A stretch of DNA of 64,000 nt from Gnetum montanum (taxonomy: Eukaryota > Streptophyta > Gnetopsida > Gnetales > Gnetaceae): the NCBI GenBank assembly GCA_015680685.1, contig MNCI01037953.1:593999-657998 (forward strand), in the 5' to 3' direction. Below are positions 10,300-21,999 of the stretch, in pieces. The notes under the pieces were generated by a model that was given only the letters and a program-made list of their open reading frames with translations, had not been told where the DNA came from and searched no databases. Numbering within the stretch: position 1 is the stretch's first letter; the number at the start of each line of letters is the position of its first letter. The translations under genes were made by a program, and so were the position numbers.

Positions 10300-13200
10300 A
10301 AGATACCATGCCTAGTATGGAAACATGACTCCTATTTCACAAAGCCAATCAAAATACAAATATTTTGCTATTTTTGATAACCTAAACCTACCTTTTTCAA
10401 TCCCAAGTTTCCAAAAGCAGGTGAGACATGAACAAAGCTAGACACCATGGGTTTCCATGTTGGGGCAATAGTGCCTAGCATAGAAGAAAGGGGTAATGCC
10501 CATTCTTACCTCCTAGCATCCATATAGTCGAAGTATGACCCTTGAGATGGGCCCACATGACCCAGAACCTATCCAAGCATCTCTGGTAGCCTCGAAACCC
10601 CACCAAACCTGGTTGAAATTGATCAAAATTGGTCAAAATCTAGGATTTTGTGTTTTTTACATTGTAGGAGGCTTCTTCCATGCTAAGCCTCTCATCCTCA
10701 ATGTGGATGGATGGGAAGAAGCTAAAATGACCTAGATGGATTTCCTAGTGACTATTTCTTAATGTTCAATGATCCTTAAACCTTGTTGGAACCCTCTAGA
10801 GCTTTTGAAAGCTCCAAAAGTGGTCAAATAGGGCACAAAACTATCATCCCACTCTCATTCATGCTAGGTCCATCAAACCCAGTGTGGAGAAAAGGGGGAA
10901 AATTGCATGAGATACTTAGAAGCCTCCAAACTATTGAATCTTAATGGCTAGCATTGACTATTGACATTGGCAACCCTGGAGGTTGACACATGGTAAATAA
11001 ACTATTAATTTTTTCTAGATCTAACTTTCTTCACTAAGGGAGACCTCTTCCATGCTAAGCCTTCCATCCTTAGTGTGGATGGAAGGGGAAAATCCTGAAA
11101 ACCCCCTTACTACCTTCAAAATGACCATATCTTGACCTTAGGCATTAATGGACACTACCAACAACCCTATGAACACTCATGCATAGCTAGATTGATCATA
11201 AAATGCTAAAAAGTCATTCCCCCAAAATTTCCACATTGATCATGGAAGTCCCAGCATGAAAAAATGGGGGGAATTCAAAAAATTACCTAATGACCCTTGA
11301 AAGAACCAAATTTCGACATCAAATATTAGTAGTCAGAACTAGCAATCCTAAAAACCTACATGCATGACCAAAAGTGACTACAAATGGTTAAAAATATTTT
11401 CCCCAATTTTCCACATTGAGCATGAAATTCATAGTGTGGAAAAGGAGGAAAACATAAAAAAAGACTCATCAACCTTTCAAACAGTGAAATTTTAACACCA
11501 AGCATTGATAATCATCACTAAAGACCTCAAAGAGCTACATGGATGGTCAAAAATGATGCAAAATATGAAAATATATTTTTGAAAAATTTTCCATGTTGGG
11601 CATACCATCCCTAGCATGGAGAAATAGGGGGAAGCTCAAAAACCACCTAGAGAACTTCCAAAGTGATCGGTTTTGACTCCAAACCCTAGTCCTCGACCCC
11701 GAAAACTTTGGAAGCACACATGCATGGTCGATTGAAGTTAAAACTAGGCTGTATTTGAGTTTTATGGTGTTTCCAAACTAGGGATTCTCCCCTCCATGTT
11801 TTCCAACATGAAAAGTAATGGGGAGACTTATTTGAAATCCATAAATACCTAGAACAACATTAACTAAACTTGCATGCACTCTAGGACACTATTGACATTC
11901 TCTAGAGCCTTCAAACTTCAAGAAACTAATGTCAAAAGGTTAAAAAATTATTACCCATTGTGCATCATAGTCCTATCATGGAAAAAATGGGAAGCTAAAA
12001 AAATTCTTAGAAATACCCAAAACTTCCAAAACTTAACATGAAACCCTAGTCCTTAACCCTAGTAGCCCTAGAGGCTAATATGCATAATCGATTGAGGTTA
12101 AAATTGGCCTAGATTTGAGATGCATGGTTCTTCCATTCTATGGATCCTTTTTACACATTGAGGATAGTATCCCCAGCATGAAAAATAAAGGGTAAACTTT
12201 TTTGGGGCTCCTAAACACCTCAAAATGACATTAAATGACCTTTCATGCACTCTAGAACCCTGGCAGTAGACATTGGAACCATTAAAGTTCACAAGACTGA
12301 TCCCAAGTGGGCAAAAAGTGGTTCCCCATAGTTTTCCATACTAATCTCTCCATCCCCAACATGGAAAAAAGGAGGAGGAGAAGCTGAAAACCCACTTAGG
12401 GATACTCAAAACTGCTAAATTTTGACATGGATCCATAGCCCTTAGCCTTGGCAACTCCAGAAGGTAACATGCATAGTTGATTATGATCTGAATTGGTCTA
12501 GATCTATGATTCTTACTTCTTCCATGTTGGATTAACTTCCCCAACATGGAAACAAGGAAAAAAAGCTACTTTTCCACTTTTGGTGATAAGATGACACTCA
12601 TAAAAGCCAAAGATCTATGTCAGAGAAGCTTAGGACTTCATTGCCTCAAGATTTTGCTAATCTAACCTTATTTCAAGCTCAAAAATCCATTTTCCCCATT
12701 CTTCCATCCATGCTGGAGTAACTTCTCCAACATGAAAATAAGGGGGAAAGACCTTAAGTACCCTTAAAAAAGCTTTAAACGTCCTTGAAATCATCCAAAA
12801 ACTTGGAGCATTGAAGTCTACAGCCCTAGGGTGTTAAACACCTAGTCAAAGTGCCTCTAAATTACTTTGAACTCATAAAACAAGTGTCCCCCTATTTTTC
12901 CACATTAAGGGTACTATGCTTAGCATGGAAAAGGAGGGAAAGCCATTTGTACATGTTTTGACACTCAAAATCAACTCAAACTACCTCAAATGAAGTTAGA
13001 GGATGCAAAACCTCCAAATCTACATCCTGGCTACTTGTTTGAGCATGTTTGATCTCAGTTTGGCTTAAATCCTTGATTTCCATGTTGAGCCCCCTTTCTT
13101 ACATGTTGGCCAGTGTGGAAAACAAAAGTGAAGGCTTCAAAACCTAATTTTTGGCCTTTATAGACCTCTAGAGTGCCCAATTTTGATGGATTTGATATGC

Positions 13201-13310
13201 ATTACCTTTGGAAGGTCCCAAAGCTTCAATTTTGGACCTTTGAGCATTCCAAAACTTATTTTCCTTGGTTTCTATGGTGAGGATCCCTATTTCCACCCTA
13301 AGCACAACGT
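10300..13310 (+). repeat. ~185-bp-period array of hairpin-bearing units, copy A
   Basis: About 17 diverged units are spaced ~180-200 bp (hairpins near 10310, 10675, 10855, 11045, 11225, 11405, 11590, 11790, 11950, 12140, 12340, 12525, 12710, 12895, 13085, 13290). Each contains a phrase like TTCCATGYTGGG, 8-20 bases, then CCCNAGCATGGAA, which folds into a stem of about 10-12 bp. Next come 'aaaagggggaag', a variable segment, and often 'atgcatggtcRattgaagt'. Copy B has an equivalent array at 37100-40190. Confidence 0.85.
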
Positions 13311-13952
13311 GGAAACCTCAAAACACTTGATTTTTGGGTTGAAACAACCTAGAAACAGCCCTAATTGATGTCTAAACTCACCTAAAAGCCTTTTAGGCTC
13401 AAAAAATGGCCTTCTAAGGCCTAAAAATACCAAAAACTAATCATGGTTAATCTATATTAGCCAAATTTTACCATATATAGCTTATTTTATTTGATTTTTA
13501 CTTTATTATGTAATGTTTTGGCTTGTTTTTGGACCTATATTGCCTTCTTGACCTTCTATGACATTTATATAACCTTATGTGTTCTTTATTTGCCTTGTTA
13601 TAGCTTTATTTGCCTTTTTTTGCTTTTAAATGGTATTAAATAGTGGGGGTTGACCTTTCTTGATCATCGTTTAACACCATATGACCATGGCCTACTAAGG
13701 CCTAAAATTGGAAAAATTGTAGCCTTTATTGACCATTTGTAGCCTTATTTCTTATACTTTGTCTTGCTTGAACTTCATTTGACCTTTTTTTTATCTCTAT
13801 TACACTTTACTGAATCATCCTTACATCATTGATGACCTTGGATGGCCTTGATTACATTAGATTTCCATGTGTTTTATAGCATTTTAGCATTATTTATTCA
13901 CTTTTACCTAGGTGCCACTTAATATGCTCTCAGTTGACATGTAGGATCAAAG
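13311..13952. other. Noncoding end of spacer A
   Basis: T-rich sequence with many tttgacctt/ttgcctt words and isolated copies of the 29-bp repeat phrase near 13690. It ends in 'acttttacctaggtgccac' and, at 13941-13944, GTAG immediately before GATCAAAGTATGAG, the candidate acceptor and start of the RT-proximal ORF. The same words precede the ORF in copy B. Confidence 0.45.
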
Positions 13953-15560
13953 TATGAGTACCTGGGAGCAAATCTACTTACCTTTGTATCTACATGGACC
14001 TCATAGTGATGTTGAATAGTGTATCAACTGTGATTGCCTAGATCTTAAGCTTGAGAATCTTTTAGACCACATAGCGTTGATAGAGAAACCTTTAGAATGG
14101 CTTGAAAACCTAGTCAAATCCCTTGACTTAGAAGTAGGAGACATAACTGGAGACTCTCTAGTTGAGGTTCCTATCACAACACATAGTGGTAAGGAGAAAA
14201 TCCTTAAACTAAGTTCCTCATTGGAGCCTCAATATTCTCAAGACATCACAAAGGTCTTACAAAGCAACATTAAAGCATTTGCCTAGTCATATGAAGATAT
14301 TGCAAGCCTAGAGCCATGTCTAGTTCAATACAACATCATACTAGACCCTAGCATTAGACCAGTTAAGTAAAAAGTGCGCAAAATTAGACCTAATTTGGCT
14401 TTACCAGTTCGTGATGAAATATCAAAGGTCTATCAAGTTGGTTTTATTAGGGCTATCGATTATGCAGAATGGATATCCAACATAGTGGTAGTCCCTAAGA
14501 AAAATGGGAGTATCCATATTTGCATTTATTTTCAAGACCTAAATAAAGTGACTATAAAGGATGACTTTCCTTTTCCTAGTATTAATCAACTTATCGATAC
14601 CACGACCAGACATGTCTTGTTGTCCTTTATGGATGGATTCTTTGGGTATAATCAAATTAGGATCAACCTAGAGCACTAACTTAGCATGAAATTCATGACC
14701 CCATGGGGTAATTTTTGTTATACCATGATGTCCTTTATCCTTAAGAATGTTGAGGAAACATACTAGAGAGCCATGATTATGTAGATGACATAGCCATTAA
14801 GTCCAAGATGGCCAGTGACCATGCTAATAACCTAGATCTTGTGCTTAAAAATGCCTTAAATACAAGCTTAGGCTCAATCCTAACAAGTGTGTTTAGTTTC
14901 AAGACTAATAAGATGATTGGATTTGTAGTCTCTAAATAAAGGATTTGTGTCGATCTTAATAAGGTTAAGGTCATATCCAAATTAGTAGCACCTAGCAACC
15001 TTGAAGAGATTTAGGAATTACAAGGTAGATTACAGTTTACTTGTAGGTTTATCAATAGGCTTAGAGATAAGTTATAGCCCATGCAACACTTGCTTAAGAA
15101 AGGAGTTCACTATGAGTGGATGGGTCAATGCCAACAAGCCTTTAAAACATTAAGTGAGACTTAACATAACTATTGACAGTCTATCCTCCACAAGAGGGTA
15201 AACTATTTTACATTTATCTTATCATCTCTTATACATCCATTGCCTCTCTACTCTATTAGAAACATGATGATGGAGTAGAAATGCTTATATACTACCTTAG
15301 ACATGTGTTAGTAGGCCACAAGACTCAATACATTGAGGTAGAGAAGTATTGTCTAACACTAGTCTTCTCTTTAAGGAAATAGAGATACTACCTCCTCAGA
15401 AGCCAAGTTAACATCCTTTTCAAGGATAACATGCTTAGAGCCATAATGACCAACATCTATGAAAGTAGTTGTATAGCCTAATAGAAAGCCATAACTATAG
15501 AACTTGACCTTCATTACATCTCTCAATCCTTAACAGAATGTTAAGCTATAGTTGTACAGC
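13953..15560 (+). pseudogene. pol: Reverse transcriptase, copy A
   Basis: The frame opens at ATG 13953 (MSTWEQIYLPLYLHG), runs through a linker (LENLVKSLDLEVGD) and enters the RT domain near 14375. Visible RT motifs: RAIDYAEWISNIVVVPKKNG, DDFPFPSINQLID, LSFMDGFFGYNQI (to about 14661) and the catalytic YVDD at 14778-14789. The thumb/connection follows with ELQGRLQFTCRFINRL. At the codon usually reading W in FAWSYED there is TAG (14284-14286), shared with copy B. The enzyme would copy element RNA to cDNA. Multiple stops and frameshifts inactivate it. Confidence 0.85.
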
Positions 15561-16215
15561 TTATAATTTTACCTATTGATGACCAAGTAGCCATAGATCT
15601 TGAGTTCTTAGATGAACACATTAACATTATTAGCCAACTACCTAAGGGTTATGAGGTAATCATGCACTTTGATAGAGCTTTAGCTACCCATGGGGCTAGT
15701 GCCGCTTCCATCATAACATTTCCATCTGGTGAAATTTGATCTTTCACATATCATTTTGAGTTTCCATGTACCAATAACATAGTGGAGTAGGATGATTTGA
15801 TAAAAGGTATGATGGTATCTCATGACCTAGGAATTAGACATTTAATGATCAAAGGTGATTCACAACTCGTGGTTAACCAAGTGACTAAACTCTATGTGTG
15901 CAAAGATAAGCACTTACAACCTTATTATGACTTAGGAAGTAATTGTTACAAAAATTCACAAATGTTAATATCCAACACATACCTCAAAATGAAAATGCAA
16001 TAGCTAATGCAATTACAACATTAGCCCTTAGTGTGATGCCAGATGTGTTTAGCAAGTTGTCCACCTTAACCATGGACTGTGCTACTCCCATCACACAGAA
16101 CATTAAGGATACCTTTGTCATTGTCATTCATACTACTCCTTCCAAGGAGTGGTATGATGATATCAAAATTTACCTTATGCATGGTAAATCCTCACAAGGC
16201 CTAACTATTGCTTAG
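15561..16215 (+). pseudogene. pol: RNase H region, copy A
   Basis: The readable segment INIISQLPKGYEVIMHF, then DRALATHGA, FPSGE, and after a stop GMMVSHDLGIRHLMIKGDSQLVVNQV (written here as separate pieces of one frame, ~15600-15885) resembles the second, archaeal-type RNase H typical of Tat-lineage elements (GDS...V.NQV). The linker to integrase follows with IPQNENAIANAI, where the family usually has a NxxAD.LA-type sequence. The catalytic D of GDS is kept. The frame is broken by single-base changes. Confidence 0.7.
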
Positions 16216-17390
16216 AAGGACACCATACATAAGCAATCAAAGAAGTATGTCATCATAGGTGATAACAATTTATGTCAATGATCCTATGGTGGCATACTCC
16301 TAAAATGCTTAGGTAAAACTAAAGCTAGAGTGGTCCTAGAAGAGGTTCATAAGGGGTTTGTGGAGGATATATAGGACCAAGAGCCATGGTGGCTAAGATT
16401 AGATGGTTAGGCTATTACTGGCTCTATATGAAAAATAACTACGTACAAAAGGTTAAGCGATGTGACACATGCCAACGATATAGCAACTTGATACATGTAT
16501 CACCAACTGAGTTGCATACAACCCAAATAACATGGCTATTTCAATGATGGGGGTTGGATATCATTGGATCCATAACACCTAAGTATTTCATAGGGCATAG
16601 CTTCATCATCATTGTAATCAAATGCTTTACCAAGTGGGTAGAGTCTATTCCCCTAAGGAAGACTACATCTGAGTAAGTCTAAAAATTCATCTTAGATAAT
16701 ATTGTAGCCCATTTTGGCATACCCATGATCATAGTTATAGATAATGGACCCTAATTTAGTATCCAAGAGACCAAAGATATCTAACACAACCTAGGCATTA
16801 AGCATTCTTTCTCATTGCCTTACTACCCTTAAGCCAATGGGCAAGTAGAAGCAAGCAACAAGGCCATCATCAACTTACTCAAGAAGAAGCTTACCAATAG
16901 CAAGCACAAGTGGTGCAAGTGGCTTGTCCATGCACTATGGGCATATAAAAAAACCTATCACATGATAACTAGCATGACCCCTTATAGCCTTATTTATGAT
17001 TCTAAAATTGTTTTACCTCTTGAATTACAAGTGCCATGACTTCGAGTAGCATTGACCAACTTCATCAATAATGAGCAGAATAAGGAATTATAGACAGCAG
17101 CCCTAGATTCAGTGGAGGAGTAGCATATGGAAGTGCTTGCTCACATCAAGCACTATCAAGAGAGGTAGAAGTGGTAGCATCACCTTGACTTGACCATGTG
17201 CAAGATCAAGGAGGGGGACCTAGTCCTCAAGGCCATCCATGAGCATGTAGAAAAATTCTTAGCTACCTCAAAAGGACCCTTTCTTGTTACTAGATCTTAT
17301 AGTAGTGGAGCATTCAAAATAGCTAACATAGATGTTAATCACCTATCCAGTTTGGTCAATCATTACTATCTAAATCCATACCACATGTAG
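16216..17390 (+). pseudogene. pol: Integrase, copy A
   Basis: Pieces in two frames give a complete integrase outline. The zinc domain has HKG...CGGYIGPRAMVAKIR, GYYW and CDTCQRY (CDTC near 16462). The core has WGLDIIGSITP (first catalytic D near 16557), VIDNGP (second D near 16741) and NGQVEASNKAI (third acidic residue near 16850). The C-terminal domain reads KIKEGDLVLKAI to SSLVNHYYLNPY (17190-17380). CAA/CAG to stop changes are common. It would join cDNA into the genome and is dead here. Copy B retains only the part after about 16797. Confidence 0.85.
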
Positions 17391-17587
17391 CTAACAATCA
17401 TTGATAGGAAAGCCTACTTTCAATGATCCTCTATGACCTTCAACTAGAAACATGGCCTACCAAGGCCTTAAACTAGTACCATGGCCTACCACAACCTTAA
17501 AATAGCAACTTTGGTAACCTAGATAGCTTAATTCTCATGTGGCCTATATGCATTTTAGTGTAATAATATGCATTGGTGTTTTGTATT

Positions 17588-17640
17588 CTTTATTGATGCT
17601 TCTCATGTCCATCCTCTAAGCACCAGCAAAGATAGGACAT
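17588..17640 (+). promoter_or_regulatory. Hairpin and polypurine tract before the 3' LTR, copy A
   Basis: An imperfect 14-bp inverted repeat (17588-17601 and 17618-17631) ends in the purine-rich AGCAAAGATAGGACAT that directly precedes the LTR. In copy B the same hairpin is perfect. The PPT primes plus-strand DNA synthesis. Confidence 0.6.
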
Positions 17641-19221
17641 TGAAACACCATAAAATTTTGCTTGTAATAGTGAATCTTCATCATATAGCTTTCACCCCAT
17701 GAAACTTGAGGAAAAAATTCATTCTAAATATGAAGATTGTAACCCACAGTGGGTAATTTCACATACTTTACACTTTTGGAGATAAAAGATGCCTCATAAG
17801 TGGTCCAAGCCTCATTCCTAAAGTAAAAAAGCTCACCTAGTGTTTATATTTGGGCTTGGGGGAATGTCAAAAATGCCTTTTGGAATGCTAAAAAAGTAAT
17901 TTTATGGGTTTTATGGAGGGTATACAATTTTCTATGTTGGAAATACATGAAGGAGGATAAATCTCACCTACCCCTAGCATGGAAGAATGGGGGTTTTAAA
18001 AACTTTCCTTCTTCAATGTGGAGACCACAGCGTGGAGACCACATGCATAGCTTGGAAACCTTCACCCTCAGCATGGAATATTCTCCCAAAGTGTGGATTC
18101 TTCATCCCTATTGTTGAGAATTGCATCCCCTAGCGTGTAAGCCACAATAAGCTAGATTTTGATACTTCATGCACTTCAATGTTGACCAGCCACTTCGACA
18201 AGCATAGTGGAGAGCATAGTATGAATGAATCATCTCCAACGTGGAAGATATGCCCTAGTTACTATTTATACTAAATGGAATGACCATGGGGGGAAGCACT
18301 TACCATGTATAGTAACCCCTCAAATTTGGGCACCCATCCCACCTGAATTTGGTAGCCAAATTATAGCCATTTTGTAGCCAATTTACAACCAATTTGCAGC
18401 CAAATAACAACCATTTTGCAGCCCCATTCATGGGCCAAAGAACCTATGAAAGGCAATCTCAACCATCATTTACAAGTTCCACAATTTTTTAGAGGGTTCA
18501 TCAATTTTTTTCATGGTTGGACTTTTGGCACTTGAATACATTGAGCATACAAGTAATTTTCCAAGAACTAATTCCACACTTGGGTATTCTCAAGCACTCA
18601 AGAGCTCTTCCAAGCTTTCATACTTTCATTCTCTTGAACCTCAGTGTGGAAGCATTATAGCTTTGAGACTTATGAACATTTGATGTCAAAGCTGCATTTC
18701 TGGGCCTTCCAATCCCTAGTGTGGAGCAATTTGGCAGCCAAATTTCTCAATTTTATTACCCTGTAGTAGTGACCCAACTTGTAGATCTGAGGTTATAGTG
18801 AAGGAGGTTTGATAGCATTAGGAGTGTCTTAGCATACGAATCTTGGAGCAAATCACATCAACTTCAACAAGATTTGAACTCCTACATAAGTGAACCCTCA
18901 TTTTGTTCATTTAGGTACCATTTGTACCCATTTCTCCAACTTAAGCTTTATTCTTTCTCAATTAAGTTTTAAGTTTTGGGTTTTGTGTACAAAATATATT
19001 TTTTTATTATTTGTGCACTATTTTAGATCTACTATCAATTTTGCATTCTATTTCTCTTTATTTTCACACTTTGCATTTCGTAGGTCCTAGTTGATCTGCC
19101 AAATTGGCTAGGATGCCATGAATCCAAGTTTTTCTATAAAGGCCCTAGGGATTTATGGGTTGAGAAACTACTACACTATGGATTTCAACATTTCCAACGA
19201 CTGAGGTTTTCAATCGCGACA
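17641..19221 (+). mobile_element. 3' LTR of copy A (1581 bp)
   Basis: Starts TGAAACACCATAAAATTTT and ends CGCGACA. Both ends were set by comparison with the copy B LTRs. Contains the TATA-like TTACTATTTATACTAA at 18259-18274 and the shared 3' part 'ggccctagggattt' (19141 onward). The right flank is AGGAG. A target duplication cannot be tested because the 5' end is gone. Confidence 0.85.
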
Positions 19222-19330
19222 AGGAGAGATGTCTCATTGGAAAATGGGATGTCTCACAAGAGATGTCTACTATTGAATGTAGTCATCTACTATTTTTAAT
19301 GGATGTCTCATCAAATTTTGTGCTTTTTCT
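19222..19330. repeat. TGTCTC-rich cluster, right flank of copy A
   Basis: Four TGTCTC/TGTCTA words occur in about 90 bases (gagatgtctcattgg, gggatgtctcacaag, gagatgtctac, ggatgtctcatc). The same type of cluster occurs at 21780-21960 and 60140-60370. 19331-19890 holds nothing else I can assign. Confidence 0.5.
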
Positions 19331-19899
19331 TCTAAGGATTTCTTTTGTGACTTGACCCTCCTATCAATTCTTAGAGTATCTTCATTTGATTTTTAGCCTT
19401 TGTTTTTCATCCATGCTTGGTCATGCTATCATCTTACCCATGTGGCCTTCATTTTGACATCTCGTTGTAGATCTTATTTCCTTGAGTTCTCAAGTCTTGT
19501 TGTCAAGTTCTTGTTCATGTCCTACAAACACATTATCCACAACAAACATTCTATGTTCTTCATTCTCATTAATATTTTAACATACCAAAAGGTTAATAAT
19601 CTTCTCCTTTTTGGTGATGTCCAAAACTTAAGAAAATAGGTGAGTAAATATAAAATTTAAACAACAATAAAAAATAAAAATAACTAAGACATATAAATTC
19701 AAATGACATATAAGTGAAATTTCTGAGGTAAAAAACATAAGAGCTTAAGCTAATAGGTTCAAGAAGAAATAAAGACATTTCCACAAAATGTATAAGGGCC
19801 AAACTGTCTATATAGCATAATACATGAATACATAGGGCACAAAGTTCACAAGCATCTATTCATACATAAACATACTAGGCATAAAATTCACAAGCATCT

Positions 19900-21560
19900 A
19901 TCCATACATATACATATTGTTGCTATCCAATCCACAATGTACAAATATACTATCCAAAATTTCTCCCACTTTTTTGATGTCACTAAAAAGTAGGAACCAA
20001 TCAAGAGCTCTAACCACTGATCTTTGTGGCATCATTTGAATCCTCATCAAAAGTAGTTGTAGCATAGGAAGGAACATAGTTCTCCTCCTCATCATCATCA
20101 CTACTGGTGTTGGTGCTGGAGACATGTTTCTTGTCATCATCATTTGAAGATGGTAGTTGAACTAGAGCCTTTCATGGATAGAGCTTCACTCAAAATTAAG
20201 ATGAAGTTGGTGGATCTTGCTGGGATGGAGGCTACTGTGAGGATGAGGAACCACCCTTCCTTTGATAAGTAATAGGATAGATAGGTCTGCACTAGGAAGA
20301 AGTACCAAAGATGCTCTTTGTAGCATGCTACTCAAATGTCTATGGAGCATCACCCTAATGATGAGAACTAGGTCTAGGTTGCATAGGATTATGAAACTTC
20401 CCTTGGAAACATGCTTGTGGTAGATCAGGATCCTTTGAATCTAATGCATTTTCCTATTCAGGAGCCCAGGAAGGCCCAGTTGCTATTGAACATCTAGGTG
20501 TGGCTAGATAGTCCTCCTCACTATCTAATATGGAAGGAGAGGTAATCTTCTCAAATTGTTACCCATTAGGAGGAAGAGGTACTCTAGTTGTGTTCATTCT
20601 CTTAGGAAGTTATGAGAGATTCCTTCCAATTTTCCCAATAGTATGAGCAAAGGGCATAAGTAGCTTCTTTAGAAAAGAGCTCACTTAACCACCAATAGAT
20701 TTAGACCTTCTCAATTAAGAAGAGGCATGAGATGGTAATGCATATCACTTCTTCCTTGATTTATGAGGCCTTATACTGGGTTTGACATCTTTAACATGGG
20801 TGGAACTACTCTTTTTTAAGTACTCACTAAGGCTCCTCTTTCCTTTAAGCAAAGGCATGTTAGAAATCGAAACACCTCTATGTCATATCAACAAATTGAT
20901 GAGGTGAGGATGCCCATAGATTCTCTCCTTAGTAAACAAGCCCAACATGTCCTAGTAGAGAGTATGACCTAATCCAAAGGTTATCCTTTGAGAAGGAAAT
21001 AGAGAAACAATTCTTGGGTTGGAAGTAAATAGTTATATCTTCCGCCTTTTACAATGACATTATATAAAATAATGAAAGAGAGGATGGAAGCATTGGAGGA
21101 CATCTAACTCTTATAAATTCTCCCACTAATAGAGACACTGACTCCCCAAATAAGACATCACAAAATTCATCTTGAGAGATAGGAATCACATCATTCGTGG
21201 AATGAATGATAACCCTAAAAACATTAGTACTAGATATCCCAAGAATTGCATTAATTACTTGGGAGAAACATCAATCAACATATCCTCAACCATGGTAGTA
21301 AAATCCCAAACAAATGCATTAGTAATGACAATGTTACAATAGAATTCTCTTATGAGAATTTCAAGCACACAATATTTCAAGGAAATGAATGAAATCCAAT
21401 TCAACACTTGAAAGAACCCCATCAATTCCTTTTGATATTGTTGCTAAAAATAAAGAGATTGTTCAGAGATAATAGAGATGGTTCAAGTTATCTCAAGCCA
21501 ATGCTGGGCCTCAATGGATTTGAATTATGGAGAATAAGTGCTTGAAGTGCTTAAGGAAAA
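19900..21560 (-). pseudogene. Degraded retroelement gag-like ORF (plant transposon-protein type)
   Basis: On the minus strand, broken but coherent protein reads LRAQHWL near 21500, then LIREFYCNIVITNAFVWDF, MLIDVSPK and LGYLV (about 21380-21230). Further on come MPLLKGKRSLSEYLKKSS and a Ser/Pro-rich tail near 20900-20000. The 'REFY.N...DVSP..I...LG' pattern is that of the putative plant transposon protein domain common in Ty3/gypsy-associated ORFs. Many stops. The source element is not identified, and no LTRs were found for it. Confidence 0.45.
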
Positions 21561-21779
21561 TCCCTTTGACTTCTTTCTCATCCTTGTTGATATCCTTGAT
21601 GTTGCAACCTTCTTATGGGCCATGGATTTTTTAAAAAGAATGCACAAATCGTTGTTGTTGGTGAAGCCTTGGTCATCTATGCTTGGATGTGGAAGAATGA
21701 ATGAAAAATGGAGGTTTGGATTTATATAATCATGGCCATTGAGGGCTCTTTTACAAAAGGATAGTTATCTCCTTTGAGA

Positions 21780-21960
21780 GATAGATGTCTAAGTTGCATC
21801 TATAAAAAATAGGTAGACATCTCACTGGAAAAGTTGACATCTTTGCCACATCTAACAAAAATTAGGTAGACATCTCACTTGAAAAGTAGACATCTCTAAA
21901 ATATGTCTATCTTGTCATGAAGATGTCTCATTGGAGACATATTTAGGTAGACATGATAGC
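21780..21960. repeat. Second TGTCTC-rich cluster with a perfect inverted pair
   Basis: Repeated 'aggtagacatctcact.gaaaag' units are followed by ATGTCTC-ATTG-GAGACAT (21923-21940), a perfect 7-bp inverted repeat with a 4-bp spacer. Confidence 0.7.
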
Positions 21961-21999
21961 AAGAAAAGGCTCAAGAATGGCTACCAAGTATTATAGTCC

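Larger units (their letters stand above)
6511..13944 (+). other. Giant noncoding spacer between protease and RT, copy A (7.4 kb)
   Basis: From the end of the protease-linker ORF to the start of the RT-proximal ORF there is no sense-strand coding of more than about 65 codons. The spacer holds a ~29-bp tandem array, two ~146-bp repeats, AT-rich gcataaattt repeats, one antisense mini-exon and a ~185-bp-period hairpin array. Copy B has the same blocks in the same order (36411-45394), so the spacer belongs to the family and is not a private insertion. Ogre elements are known to carry an intron between protease and RT. This spacer sits at that position but is far longer. Edge motifs resembling a donor (CACAA|GTGAAG) and an acceptor (GACATGTAG|GATC) are present. 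Confidence 0.75.
4460..19221 (+). mobile_element. Copy A: 5'-truncated Tat/Ogre-like Ty3/gypsy retrotransposon
   Basis: Domains run in the order gag (from its middle), aspartic protease, long spacer, RT, RNase H, integrase, PPT, 3' LTR, all on the plus strand. Its order and sequence match copy B (22456-52650, minus strand) throughout, which allowed the LTR ends to be set by three-way comparison. The 5' LTR, primer binding site and N-terminal gag are missing. The RT wording (EWISNIVVVPKKNG, FMDGFFGYNQI) and the RNase H (GDSQLVVNQV) fit the Tat lineage. Many in-frame stops, mostly CAG/CAA to TAG/TAA or TGG to TAG, mark it as long dead. Confidence 0.85.
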
